DNA of 57,286 bases from NCBI GenBank assembly GCA_964374115.1, contig CAYJXK010000002.1, positions 1-57,286 on the forward strand, in the 5' to 3' direction. The translations under genes were made by a program, and so were the position numbers. Origin of the DNA: CAYJXK01 sp964374115 (GTDB lineage Bacteria > Patescibacteriota > Patescibacteriia > Magasanikbacterales > UBA922). Shown here piece by piece: positions 48,323 to 57,232 of this stretch; position 1 is the stretch's first letter, and each line of letters begins with the position of its first letter. The notes beneath the pieces were generated by a model. That model was given only the letters and a program-made list of their open reading frames with translations. It did no database searches and was not told the DNA's origin.

Positions 48323-49354
48323 ATGTGGATTCAAGAGATTTTACAGAAAAATAAGCCTATTCTTGCGCTCTCCCCAATGGCAGATATGACAGATTCCCCA
48401 TTCTGCCAGATTGTGCGCCGCATTGGCGGGGCAGATATTGTGTTTCGAGAGATGGTTTCCAGTGAGGCGATCGTGAGAGAGAATGAAAAAACACTTGGCA
48501 TGACAGATTTTGTGCCAGAAGAAAGGCCTATTGTGCAGCAAATTTTTGGCGCGTATCCGCTTACCATGGCTCGCGCGGCCGCAATTGTCATGGAGCATGC
48601 CAATCCCGAAGGGATTGATATCAACATGGGTTGTCCGGTATACAAAATCACGAGTAACTTCAATGGCTGCGCGCTGATGCGTGAGCCTGAGCGAGCGGCT
48701 CTCATCATACGCGAGATCAAACGAGCGATAGGCTCGACTCCGATTTCAGTAAAAATCAGACTCGGGTGGAGCAATCCAGATGATTTTAAAACTTTTATCC
48801 CTGTGATCGAGGATGCTGGCGCAGATTTGATCACGATTCATGGGCGTACGAAGGCTCAAGGATACAGCGGGAAAAGTGATTGGAAACGGATCGCGCAAGC
48901 CAAAAAAATAGCACGCGTTCCGGTCTTGGCGAATGGTGATATTCACGAACCGTTTCAAGTGAAAAAAGCGCTGGAAGTGACAGGAGCTGATGGCGTTCTG
49001 ATCGCACGAGGCGCGTTGGGCAATCCGTGGTTCTTCCAACAGACTTTAGCCGAAGTCAGACAGCAGGAAGCCGATGTCAGTCTGAAAGAGCGAGTGAACG
49101 TTATTTTAGAGCACGCGAAATTGCATGTTGCCCACTATGGAGAGCGGGGGATTGTGTCGTTTCGAAAACATCTTTCGTGGTATTTCAAAACACAGAAAAT
49201 TGGATTTGAAATTCCTAGGATTTCAGAATTTCGTTCTCGGTTGGTGCGGGTAGAACATATCTGGGAACTTCAGGATATGTTGATTGATTTTTCTAACGTT
49301 ACCTCACCAATTTTTGTCACTCCCACTCAATCGTCCCTGGCGGCTTATTCGTGA
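48323..49354 (+). CDS. dus: tRNA-dihydrouridine synthase
   Basis: This 343-aa flavoenzyme reduces uridines in tRNA. It has LALSPMADMTDSPF, FGAYPLTMARAA, the Cys in GIDINMGCPVYKI, ITIHGRTKAQGYSG, VLANGDIH and ADGVLIARGALGNPWFF. This is the DusB-like pattern. Its last 13 codons overlap the 3' end of convergent guaA (49317-49354). Confidence 0.94.
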   Translation: MWIQEILQKNKPILALSPMADMTDSPFCQIVRRIGGADIVFREMVSSEAIVRENEKTLGMTDFVPEERPIVQQIFGAYPLTMARAAAIVMEHANPEGIDINMGCPVYKITSNFNGCALMREPERAALIIREIKRAIGSTPISVKIRLGWSNPDDFKTFIPVIEDAGADLITIHGRTKAQGYSGKSDWKRIAQAKKIARVPVLANGDIHEPFQVKKALEVTGADGVLIARGALGNPWFFQQTLAEVRQQEADVSLKERVNVILEHAKLHVAHYGERGIVSFRKHLSWYFKTQKIGFEIPRISEFRSRLVRVEHIWELQDMLIDFSNVTSPIFVTPTQSSLAAYS

Positions 49355-51098
49355 CATCGTAGAAGATAAAATCGATATCTTTGAAAATAGAATGAGTTGA
49401 GATCTGCGACAATGTTTCATCCTTCAGTTTTGCAAATGTCACTGTCATCGCCTCAATCGAGCTCACAGGACGAAGCACGATTGATTCGCCACTCTTGTAT
49501 CCAAATGGCACGAGAATGATAGGCATTTGCCAGATCGTTTTAAATTCTGGATCTTTTTCTACGATAGTATTCACGATCGCATCAATCTCGCGCAATAAAT
49601 CGAGTCTTTCTTTGGTAATATTTTTTTTGAAAAGATGAGAAGAGAGGAGTTTTTCTTCGTCTCCATGGATGAGTCGGAGGACGCGGTTCACTTGGGGAAT
49701 GTTATTGGTGATTTCAGGAGCAATGTGTTCAAAAAAATTCCAGCTTTTGTCATCAGCGTGTACCGCCACTGGGTGCGCGTATGATCGTTCATCGCCTTGG
49801 ACACCAACAGATTGGATGGGAAGTTTGTACAGGGGAGGGAAGGCAGGGGTCTGTATCAGTCCGACCAACTCATCTCCACCATTCGACGACAAGCATCGAA
49901 TCGCGAGCCCTGGCCCAGGGAATGGATGACGATCAATGAGATTTTTTGGAAGACCAAGCATGGAGGCGAGCTCTCGCACCTCATCTTTGTACAAATCTTT
50001 GATCGGTTCAATAATACGGCCTTGTTCAATAAGTTCAGTCACGCGTGGGACGCGGTTATGATGGGTTTTGATAGTATCTGCCTGTTTTGTTCCACCGGAT
50101 TCGATGGTGTCCGGATAAATCGTGCCTTGGGCAAGAATCCACTCGTCTTTGTTGCACCCCAGTTCTTCCATGACGCGCTCGGTAATATCAAGAAAAAGAT
50201 TTCCAATTCTTTTTCTTTTTTCTTCAGGATCGACCACACCCTCGAGTGCTCCAAGAAATTCTTTTTCAGCATTATACACATGCAAATCGTTCCACCCAAT
50301 TTGTTTGAGGATTTTTATGATTTCTTTCGATTCATTTTTTCGCATGAGTCCATGATCAATATGAAGCCCGTAGACTCTGTGTTTTCCCAGATATGTTTCA
50401 AAGAGAGCAAAACAAAGGGTTGAGTCAATGCCGCCGCTCACAAGGAGGAACATCTTTTTTGATGAAGGAATGGATCCGAGAAGATTTCGAATATCGTGAA
50501 GTCGCGCGGCAGTATCCCAGTTTTTTGGAGCAAAGCAAATACCAAAAACAAAATTCGAGAGCATCATCATACCGTGCTCGGTATGTGATACTTCGGGATG
50601 AAACTGTAGTCCGTATATCTTTCGCTTCCTCTCTTCCATTGCAGTTATTGATTCACCGTCAGTTTTTCCAATTTTTTCAAATCCGTCGGGGATTTTTTTT
50701 ACATGATCTCCATGACTCATCCAAACCGTTGTTTCCTTGGGCAGACCTTTGAACAAATCTGAATCAGACATACATAATCTTGCCATTCCATACTCTCGTG
50801 CTGTGCCAGATGTCACAGTGCCGCCAAACACTTTTGCGACAAGCTGATGTCCATAACAGAGGCCGAGGATGGGGGTTCCAAGCTCAAAAATATTTGGATC
50901 ATAGGAAAGAACTGGTTCTTTGACTACACTCCGAGGACCTCCAGAGAGAATGATTCCTTTTGCATTTTTTAGTTTCTTGCTAGAAACATCGTGTGGATAA
51001 ATGTGCGAGCGCACACCGAGTTCCCGGATACGCCGGGCAATGAGATGGGTATATTGCGATCCAAAGTCGAGGATAGCGATTTCGTGGTCTCGGGGCAT
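49317..51098 (-). CDS. guaA: GMP synthase (glutamine-hydrolysing), long form
   Basis: This 593-aa enzyme makes GMP from XMP. The GATase has ILDFGSQYTHLIARRIREL, ILSGGPRSV, the nucleophile in GLCYGHQL and FHPEVSHTEHG. The synthetase PP-loop is LVSGGIDSTLCFALF, and the dimerisation part ends TNKPPGTIEWE. It is about 70 aa longer than the usual 515-525, extra sequence lying in the C-terminal region (HADDKSWNFFEHIAPEITNN and following), as in eukaryote-type enzymes. Divergent from guaB. Confidence 0.95.
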   Translation of the reverse strand: MPRDHEIAILDFGSQYTHLIARRIRELGVRSHIYPHDVSSKKLKNAKGIILSGGPRSVVKEPVLSYDPNIFELGTPILGLCYGHQLVAKVFGGTVTSGTAREYGMARLCMSDSDLFKGLPKETTVWMSHGDHVKKIPDGFEKIGKTDGESITAMEERKRKIYGLQFHPEVSHTEHGMMMLSNFVFGICFAPKNWDTAARLHDIRNLLGSIPSSKKMFLLVSGGIDSTLCFALFETYLGKHRVYGLHIDHGLMRKNESKEIIKILKQIGWNDLHVYNAEKEFLGALEGVVDPEEKRKRIGNLFLDITERVMEELGCNKDEWILAQGTIYPDTIESGGTKQADTIKTHHNRVPRVTELIEQGRIIEPIKDLYKDEVRELASMLGLPKNLIDRHPFPGPGLAIRCLSSNGGDELVGLIQTPAFPPLYKLPIQSVGVQGDERSYAHPVAVHADDKSWNFFEHIAPEITNNIPQVNRVLRLIHGDEEKLLSSHLFKKNITKERLDLLREIDAIVNTIVEKDPEFKTIWQMPIILVPFGYKSGESIVLRPVSSIEAMTVTFAKLKDETLSQISTHSIFKDIDFIFYDVTNKPPGTIEWE

Positions 51099-51108
51099 AA
51101 AAAAGTAC

Positions 51109-51141
51109 TTGAATCATACCAACATTTGTGCTACACTTCAA
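51109..51141. promoter_or_regulatory. Overlapping divergent promoters of guaA and guaB
   Basis: Plus strand for guaB: TTGAAT (51109-51114), 17 nt, TACACT (51132-51137), ATG 9 nt later. Minus strand for guaA: TTGAAG (51141-51136), 17 nt, TATGAT (51118-51113), ATG 14 nt later. The two promoters occupy the same 33 bp, each -35 overlapping the other's -10. Confidence 0.7.
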
Positions 51142-51146
51142 TCACT

Positions 51147-52628
51147 ATGTTCTCCCAATTTCAAGAAACACTCACATTTGACGACGTTCTTCTCGTCCCG
51201 CAACATTCGCGGGTTTTGCCCAAAGACCCTATCCTTGAGTCGCACGTGACAAATCGCATCACAGTGAATATGCCTTTTTTGAGCGCACCAATGGATACCG
51301 TCACAGAGCACAGCATGGCAATCGCGCTTGCGCTTGCCGGGGGTATGGGATTTATCCACAAAAATCTTCCCATAGAGGAGCAAGTCAAAGAGGTGGAACT
51401 TGTGAAGCGGTTTAAAAATGGATTTATTGAAGACCCTGTGACGGTTCGCCCAGAAGATACGATTGCCAAAGTGATCGAGATCCGCAAAGAATATGGATAC
51501 AAAAAAGTGCCAGTGGTCAACGAGCGAGGAGTGCTTATTGGGATGATTAGCGATGTGGATTATTTTCCTGTTGAGGACAAAAATCTCATGATAAAATTTC
51601 GCATGGTGGCTGTGAAGGAGTTGGTCGTTGCAAAAAGAGGCATTCGATTGGAAAAGGCAAATGAAATGATTCGGGAACTTAGATTAGAATCACTCTGTGT
51701 TGTCGACAAAGCAGGAAGGCTTGTCAGTTTGGTGACCCGCCGGGATATTGAGAAAAATGAACAATTTCCTTACGCCTGCAAGGATGACGATAAACAGTTG
51801 CGCGTTGGCGCAGCAGTCGGAGTGGGGAAAACTGCTATCGAGCGTGCAGGGGCGCTTTTTGAAGCTGGGGTTGATGTGATTGTGGTGGACACTGCCCATG
51901 GGCATTCAGAGGGGGTGATGGCGACGGTAAAAGCGCTCAGAAAAAAATTCAGAGATAGTAATCTCATCGCAGGAAATATCGCGACAGCCGAAGCAGCTGA
52001 GGCTCTCGTATCTGCCGGGGTTGATGCTGTGAAAGTTGGTATCGGACCTGGATCCATTTGCACCACGCGTGTGGTCGCAGGAGTCGGTGTTCCTCAGCTT
52101 TCCGCGCTTCTTGATGTGCAAAAAGGAATTCGAAAATCCAAAAGAAAAGTTCCCATGATCGCAGACGGCGGCATCACATCATCTGGCGATATTGTGAAAG
52201 CGCTTGCGATCGGCGCGTCCACTGTTATGATGGGCAATATCTTTGCGGGGACAGATGAATCACAGGGTAAAGTCGAATTCCTCGATGGGCATATGTACAA
52301 AGTGTATCGCGGTATGGGGAGTCTCGAGGCGATGGAATTTGGAAGCAAAGATCGTTATGGTCAGGGGCACATTGATGAAAAGAAAAAGTTTGTGCCAGAA
52401 GGCGTCAGTGGCCGCGTGCGATACAAAGGTCCAGTGGATCGGATCATATATCAGCTTGCAGGCGGTCTTCGAAGCGGCATGGGATATTGCGGAGCAAGAA
52501 CAATTCTAGAGCTTCAAAAAAATGCGCGGTTTGTGCGCATGACACATGCGGGTCTCAAGGAGAGCCATCCGCATGATCTTGGACCGGTGGAGAATGCGCC
52601 GAACTACGCTACAGATCGGTACCAATGA
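51147..52628 (+). CDS. guaB: Inosine-5'-monophosphate dehydrogenase
   Basis: This 493-aa enzyme converts IMP to XMP, the step before GuaA. It has TFDDVLLVPQHSRVLP, two CBS motifs (about 95-205, DPVTVRPEDTIAKV and LRLESLCVVDKAGRL), the catalytic loop GPGSICTTRVVAGVG, ADGGITSSGDIVKALA and EGVSGRVRYKGPV. The ATG is placed by the promoter and by family alignment; the long upstream frame would overlap guaA. Confidence 0.95.
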   Translation: MFSQFQETLTFDDVLLVPQHSRVLPKDPILESHVTNRITVNMPFLSAPMDTVTEHSMAIALALAGGMGFIHKNLPIEEQVKEVELVKRFKNGFIEDPVTVRPEDTIAKVIEIRKEYGYKKVPVVNERGVLIGMISDVDYFPVEDKNLMIKFRMVAVKELVVAKRGIRLEKANEMIRELRLESLCVVDKAGRLVSLVTRRDIEKNEQFPYACKDDDKQLRVGAAVGVGKTAIERAGALFEAGVDVIVVDTAHGHSEGVMATVKALRKKFRDSNLIAGNIATAEAAEALVSAGVDAVKVGIGPGSICTTRVVAGVGVPQLSALLDVQKGIRKSKRKVPMIADGGITSSGDIVKALAIGASTVMMGNIFAGTDESQGKVEFLDGHMYKVYRGMGSLEAMEFGSKDRYGQGHIDEKKKFVPEGVSGRVRYKGPVDRIIYQLAGGLRSGMGYCGARTILELQKNARFVRMTHAGLKESHPHDLGPVENAPNYATDRYQ

Positions 52629-52652
52629 AGGTCTATATCATTTCTACCGTCT

Positions 52653-54038
52653 CTATTTTTTAGAAGTTTTTCCACGCAACTTCATATGCGCCTTTTGCAA
52701 ATTTTCAAGAAGTTTGCTTTCATTGACAAAACAATGCCTACGATCAGAAACCACGAAGACGCCTCGGATCATGAGATCGCGCACATCGCGACTCCCGTGC
52801 GTGATCATGTTACTCACCAATGTTTTCGGTCGTCGTTCATCGTATGGCATGAAGCCGCGGTCTTTCAGTTTCCAAAACGAGAGATTCGCGGTGTAGCCAG
52901 GAAGAATTTTTCCAAGTTTTGAAAGGCCAAGCAGACGTGCTGGTCGCGCTGTTACCATGTCAAAGAGATCTTCATATGACACAATGGTGCTGGCTTGGTG
53001 CAGTGTTTTCATGGTGAGCGCTTCGGTAAGAAGGTCGAGCCTGTTTTTACTGACCACACTATCGGTTCCAAGTGTCACCAGATGCTCAGCGCCGACTTTT
53101 TTGAATGCCTGATAATTGAAAAATCCGGACCGATGGAGGAGATTGGATGTGGGAAGATGCACGACAATGGCGCGCGCTTTTTTGATTGCCAGGATTTCTT
53201 CCTCTGTGAGATGCACACCATGGCTCATAATCGTACGGGAATTGAGCAGTCCATAACGCGAGAGCACACCAATCGGTCGCTCACCAAAGAGTCGGAGGCA
53301 ATTGCCAACCGTTTCCTCGCTTTCCGCAACATGCAATGTAAGATACACTTGATATTTTTTTTGGATTTTTTGGATGGCGCGAAGAGTCGTGGGTGTGGCT
53401 TTCCAAACATAATGTAACGCGATGCCGGGAGTGGTGTATGTATTTTTTTTCTTAAGATATGACTCGACGAGTTTTGGCGAATTCTCTGGATGGGTATTGC
53501 TTGCCGCTGACACACAATGAATCACATGCTGGCGAGTGGCAATCGCGGCTTTTTCGATCGGGTCAAACACCGCGTAGTGGCTGAGTGTCGTTGTGATTCC
53601 CGCCTTCTGTTCTTCCGTGAAATCGCCAATCGCGCCAAGCGTATAATCTTCTTCGTCCATCAGCCGCTCGAGTCTGGCCATGCCAGAGAGCGCTTTTGCA
53701 AGATTTGGTTCCGCGAGAGTGAGCGAGGAGCGCAACAGATACATGGGCGGGTGCGCGTGCATGTTGATGAATCCAGGAGTGAGCGCAATGCCTCCTTTTT
53801 GATCTCCGTCATAAATAAGATCAATGGTGTCAAGGTTTATTTCTGTGTGGAGAGCATTTTTGGGAAAAATTTTTACAATTGTTTCATTCTCGATAAGCAA
53901 AGACATGTCTTTCTGAACCACAAGCCGATCTTGTCCATTCATGGTCATAACAAAACGAATTCCATGGATAAGAATTCGTTTTGGGTGTTTTTTGGGATGG
54001 AGAATGTTGTAGCGGTGAGAGAGGGGAGGTGTGAGCAT
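52653..54038 (-). CDS. Amidohydrolase of the chlorohydrolase/adenosine-deaminase-like superfamily
   Basis: This 461-aa TIM-barrel metal hydrolase has LTPGFINMHAHPPMYLL (HxH), THxE-like LTLHVAESEET, SHGVHLTEEE and VTLGTDSVVS (metal Asp), with the composite beta domain at both ends. This is the TrzN/MtaD/SsnA-type pattern; likely substrates are deaminated purines or related rings. The upstream GTG-start frame is rejected in favour of ATG 54038 (MLTPPLSHRYN). Near the guanine nucleotide genes, so guanine deamination is possible but unproved. Confidence 0.8.
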   Translation of the reverse strand: MLTPPLSHRYNILHPKKHPKRILIHGIRFVMTMNGQDRLVVQKDMSLLIENETIVKIFPKNALHTEINLDTIDLIYDGDQKGGIALTPGFINMHAHPPMYLLRSSLTLAEPNLAKALSGMARLERLMDEEDYTLGAIGDFTEEQKAGITTTLSHYAVFDPIEKAAIATRQHVIHCVSAASNTHPENSPKLVESYLKKKNTYTTPGIALHYVWKATPTTLRAIQKIQKKYQVYLTLHVAESEETVGNCLRLFGERPIGVLSRYGLLNSRTIMSHGVHLTEEEILAIKKARAIVVHLPTSNLLHRSGFFNYQAFKKVGAEHLVTLGTDSVVSKNRLDLLTEALTMKTLHQASTIVSYEDLFDMVTARPARLLGLSKLGKILPGYTANLSFWKLKDRGFMPYDERRPKTLVSNMITHGSRDVRDLMIRGVFVVSDRRHCFVNESKLLENLQKAHMKLRGKTSKK

Positions 54039-54065
54039 ATTGCTATGAGTTGGCACGTTGACCCG

Positions 54066-54112
54066 TTTGCCAGTTGGTCAGTGCCCAACTTGTAAATTTG
54101 CTAACTGGCAAA
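54066..54112. terminator. Inverted heptamer repeat at the folD stop codon
   Basis: TTTGCCAGTT / AACTGGCAAA arms with further GTTGG/CTAAC pairing. The folD stop TAG is part of the right arm. It lies between folD and the amidohydrolase gene and may terminate or attenuate. The units (GCCAGTT) are of the repeat type seen inside genes. Confidence 0.5.
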
Positions 54113-54949
54113 CTTCTCAGCACATAAGACAGTATTAAGAAGCAATTTCGCCACTGTGATTGGCCCAACACCGCCAGGCGTTGGTGTCACCGCATACGCT
54201 ATATCTTTCACACCCTCGACATCCACATCACCATACATCACGTCATCATCAAAATCAACGCCCGTGTCAATCACAATTGCGCCTGTCTTTACCATATCTT
54301 TCTTAATCACATATTTTTTTCCAATACCACTCACCAACATATCCGCTGCAAGGCATTTTTCTTTCATATCTCTCGTCGCGCTGTTACACGTCGTGACACT
54401 TGCTCGCGCATTCATCATCATGATCGCAAGCGGTTTGCCGACCAGCGGGCCGACTCCGACAATCGTGACATTTTTTCCAGTAATGGCGACATTCAAATGC
54501 TCGAGAATACTCATGACAGCTCCAGGTGTTGGAGGAATAATGGTCGCTCGGTTCATCATCAGTTTTCCGAGATTCTGTGGTGTAAGACAATCCACGTCTA
54601 TCGCAGGATCAATCACGTCCAAGACGTTTTGCGTGTCAATGTGTTTGGGAAGTGGAAGTTGCACAATAAGCCCGGAGAGAGTATGAGATGATTGGAGTGT
54701 TTTGATTTTTGAAATAATATCTTCAGTCGTTGATTCTTCTTTCATTTCCACTCGTTCAAATGTGATGCCGACTTCCTCAGCCGTTTCTTGTTTTTTGCGC
54801 ACATACGTATGAGACGGCTTATCATTGCCAACCAAAAGAACGGCGAGTTTTGGGGTGATGCCTTGCGTTTTTAGCGCTTCAACTTTCTCTTTTGTTTTTT
54901 TATGGATAGCCTGCGCAATCGCATGGCCATCAATGAGGGGTGCGCTCAT
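54101..54949 (-). CDS. folD: Methylenetetrahydrofolate dehydrogenase/cyclohydrolase
   Basis: This 282-aa bifunctional enzyme has SHTYVRKKQETAEEVG (catalytic Lys), GLIVQLPLP, KDVDGL-like AIDVDCLTPQN, PPTPGAV and TPTPGGVGPITVA. The usual GRSxxVGxP NAD(P) loop reads GVGPLVGKP, a variation. It supplies one-carbon folates for purines and formyl-Met, consistent with guaAB nearby. The ATG at 54949 (MSAPLIDGHAIA) is preferred over one 27 bp upstream. Confidence 0.94.
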   Translation of the reverse strand: MSAPLIDGHAIAQAIHKKTKEKVEALKTQGITPKLAVLLVGNDKPSHTYVRKKQETAEEVGITFERVEMKEESTTEDIISKIKTLQSSHTLSGLIVQLPLPKHIDTQNVLDVIDPAIDVDCLTPQNLGKLMMNRATIIPPTPGAVMSILEHLNVAITGKNVTIVGVGPLVGKPLAIMMMNARASVTTCNSATRDMKEKCLAADMLVSGIGKKYVIKKDMVKTGAIVIDTGVDFDDDVMYGDVDVEGVKDIAYAVTPTPGGVGPITVAKLLLNTVLCAEKFAS

Positions 54950-54977
54950 AGATCGGAGATCTGGTGTATATACCATT

Positions 54978-55051
54978 TGGCTCGGGGACCTGGATTCGAA
55001 CCAAGATACTCAGGTTCAGAGCCTGATGTCCTACCATTAGACGATCCCCGA
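54978..55051 (-). tRNA. tRNA-Gln (anticodon CUG)
   Basis: A 74-nt cloverleaf with acceptor TCGGGGA / TCCCCGA, D-arm GTCTAATGGTAGGAC, anticodon stem-loop TCAGG-CTCTGAA-CCTGA with CTG, T-arm with GGTTCGAATCC, discriminator G and a gene-encoded CCA at 54980-54978. MnmA, whose substrate class includes Gln tRNAs, is encoded in the same window. Confidence 0.93.
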
Positions 55052-55067
55052 ATGTGATGTGGCTCTC

Positions 55068-55096
55068 ATGCTATCGCACTGTTGTCCTATGTTCAA
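55068..55096 (-). promoter_or_regulatory. Promoter of tRNA-Gln
   Basis: Minus strand TTGAAC (55096-55091), 17 nt, TAGCAT (55073-55068), 16 nt before the mature 5' end. Confidence 0.7.
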
Positions 55097-55112
55097 CTCA
55101 TACGCACCGTAT

Positions 55113-56630
55113 TCATTGCACCACATCGCCTCCGAGAGCCGTCGCGAGCTCTGTCATGGCTTCTTGATTTGGTATCGAAGGAGTCTCCAATACCACGGCT
55201 GTGAGGCGAAGTGGGGTGCCGAGAAGTGAGGAGAGAATCGATTCAATAGTGGATCGTCGCGTTTTTTCCATGACAGAGTCGCGGTGAAATGGGTATGCAA
55301 GATGCAATTCCACGTTGTCTTCGTGAACGCCAGTCACGTCTGCCATGTGCAGAATTGAGCAGAGTGATGGGTGTTTTTTTTCGATGTTTTCAAGAAGAGC
55401 GCTCCAAACGTTCTTGACATCCTCGACATGTATCAATGGCTTTTTGGCAGAAGAAGCTGAGAAAGCCTCCTTGTTCTCTTCAATTATTTTTTCAGTTTTT
55501 TTTTGTGGAGAAGGAGGAGGGGTGAGAGGATGCGTTTGTGGAGGAGGAGTCGACCATTCCACCAGGGCGAGTTCAATAGGTAATTGAGGGAGCGGAGAGG
55601 TACGGATATGGTTTCTTCGCTCAGACAAAATATCTATGAGCGTCACTAGGTTGTTTGGCGCGATATTTTTTTCAATGTTTTTTAATGTTTTCAGCGTTTC
55701 ATCGCTCAAGTCAGCAACCAGATCATTTCGAGCACTCTGAATAGAGAGAAGAAGCACGGTGCGAGATAAAGAAATAAGATCGTCCATAATGTGCACCAAA
55801 TCTGTATTGGTCGTTGCAAACTCGTTGATCACTTCCAATCCTTTCTCTATGTTTTTTTCCACAAAACATAAAAATAGGCGTACACTTTCGTCAATCGCAG
55901 TGGTTGGGAGAAGAAGCGATGCCGTCTCGGCTGTAATATGTTTTTCTCCTGCCGACATGAGCTGGTCGAGAAAACTGAGCGCATCTCGCATGCACCCATC
56001 GCTTTTGCCAATAATACGGTCGAGAACAACTGAATCGATTGTGACATCTTCTTTTTTTGCAATAGCAAGAAGGGCATGCTTCATTGTGTTCGCGCTCAAT
56101 CGATGAAAGTCGAATCGTTGACATCGAGAAAGAATCGTTGCTGGAATCTTGTGTCTTTCTGTGGTCGCGAAGATGAAAAGAATGTGAGTTGGCGGCTCTT
56201 CGAGGATTTTGAGAAGCGCGTTGAACGCGTTTGTCGAGAGCATGTGCGCTTCGTCTATAATATAGATTTTGTATCGATTTTTTGTGGGTTGAAATTGCGC
56301 GTGTTCAATAATCTGTTCCCGAACATTGTCAACGCCTGTATGGCTCGCCGCGTCGATTTCAACCACATCGATCGCCCGAGCGCGCTGAATTTCTATACAG
56401 CTCGCGCACGTTGTACAGGGGTTGGGGTCAGACACGCTACGATTCGTACAGTTCACCGCTTTGGCAAGCAGGCGCGCGAGCGATGTTTTCCCGACGCCAC
56501 GCGGGCCAGAAAAAAGATAGGCGTGTGAAACAGAATCGCGCAGAATTTGGTTGGTGATGGTCTGCACAATGTGTTCTTGATCAACAACATCGCGAAATGT
56601 TTGGGGACGGTAGGTGTGGTAGAGAGCCAT
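55113..56630 (-). CDS. dnaX: DNA polymerase III subunit gamma/tau
   Basis: This 505-aa clamp-loader ATPase has YHTYRPQTFRDVVDQEH, Walker A GPRGVGKTSLARL, the four-Cys zinc module CTTCASC region, IDEAHMLS (Walker B) and the sensor SRCQRFDFHR. The C-terminal part (about 370-505) carries a Pro-rich linker and a tau-like domain. The ATG at 56630 is set by a -10 box 9 nt upstream and by the canonical MALYHTYRPQ start. Confidence 0.94.
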   Translation of the reverse strand: MALYHTYRPQTFRDVVDQEHIVQTITNQILRDSVSHAYLFSGPRGVGKTSLARLLAKAVNCTNRSVSDPNPCTTCASCIEIQRARAIDVVEIDAASHTGVDNVREQIIEHAQFQPTKNRYKIYIIDEAHMLSTNAFNALLKILEEPPTHILFIFATTERHKIPATILSRCQRFDFHRLSANTMKHALLAIAKKEDVTIDSVVLDRIIGKSDGCMRDALSFLDQLMSAGEKHITAETASLLLPTTAIDESVRLFLCFVEKNIEKGLEVINEFATTNTDLVHIMDDLISLSRTVLLLSIQSARNDLVADLSDETLKTLKNIEKNIAPNNLVTLIDILSERRNHIRTSPLPQLPIELALVEWSTPPPQTHPLTPPPSPQKKTEKIIEENKEAFSASSAKKPLIHVEDVKNVWSALLENIEKKHPSLCSILHMADVTGVHEDNVELHLAYPFHRDSVMEKTRRSTIESILSSLLGTPLRLTAVVLETPSIPNQEAMTELATALGGDVVQ

Positions 56631-56639
56631 AGTTGATTC

Positions 56640-56668
56640 ATTATAAAGAATATTCTCGCGTGAGTAAA
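56640..56668 (-). promoter_or_regulatory. Promoter of dnaX
   Basis: Minus strand TTTACT (56668-56663), 17 nt, perfect -10 TATAAT (56645-56640), 9 nt before the ATG. Confidence 0.7.
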
Positions 56669-56782
56669 TATCCCTCCTCTCAGAGGCGTTTAGCCGCGAC
56701 ACCTTGCTTTATAATTCCCTCTATGCTATACTGTGGATAACTTGGAATCTTCCAAAGGATTATCTTATTCATTTTTAAACTC

Positions 56783-57049
56783 ATGGCTATGCCAAGAAAA
56801 GCAAATCCAGCGCTCTTAAAGCCGCTGAATTTAACCCCCGAGCTCCAAGCAGTAGTCGGGAAAGGTCCACTCCCACGAGGGCAAGTCGTCAAGCAATTGT
56901 GGGTATACATCAAGGAAAATAACTTGCAGGATCAGACGAACAAACGAAACATCAAAGCGGACGCCAAGCTCAAAGTGCTCTTTGGCGGCAAGGATGTCGT
57001 GAATATGTTCGAGATGACGAAGCTGGTTTCAGCACACATGTCGAACTAA
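56783..57049 (+). CDS. SWIB/MDM2-domain protein
   Basis: This 88-aa protein is almost only an SWIB domain: LLKPLNLTPELQAVVGKGPL, then RGQVVKQLWVYIKENNLQD, IKADAKLKVLFGG and FEMTKLVSAHMS. SWIB domains occur in eukaryotic chromatin remodelling proteins and in Chlamydia and some other bacteria; function in bacteria is unclear, probably DNA/protein contact. The Met codon two residues later is an alternative start. Followed by its own terminator. Confidence 0.9.
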   Translation: MAMPRKANPALLKPLNLTPELQAVVGKGPLPRGQVVKQLWVYIKENNLQDQTNKRNIKADAKLKVLFGGKDVVNMFEMTKLVSAHMSN

Positions 57050-57071
57050 TCCTCAAGCAAAGCATTCGAGA

Positions 57072-57102
57072 AAAAATACTCCGTTTCTAGCGGGGTATTT
57101 TT
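57072..57102 (+). terminator. Intrinsic terminator of the SWIB gene
   Basis: AAAATACTCCG / CGGGGTATTTT stem with one mismatch and loop TTTCTAG, ending in a T-run. Confidence 0.8.
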
Positions 57103-57151
57103 GTTGTCGGTGTTTATCTCCTTCCACCGCATCCAACTCATGACGAATGTT

Positions 57152-57222
57152 ACCCCGCATCGTCTGATTCCTTTTTCTTCCCTCCAAAATCCGCGTGTCG
57201 AAAACTCAAAGCACATCATAGC
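57152..57222. repeat. Family C repeat, partial copy
   Basis: GCATCGTCTGATTCCTTTTTC then CCTCCAAAATCCGCGTGTCG and AGCACATCATAG match, in order, the two arms seen at 4484-4605. No gene is visible in 57103-57232. Confidence 0.5.
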
Positions 57223-57232
57223 GTGGACGTTT

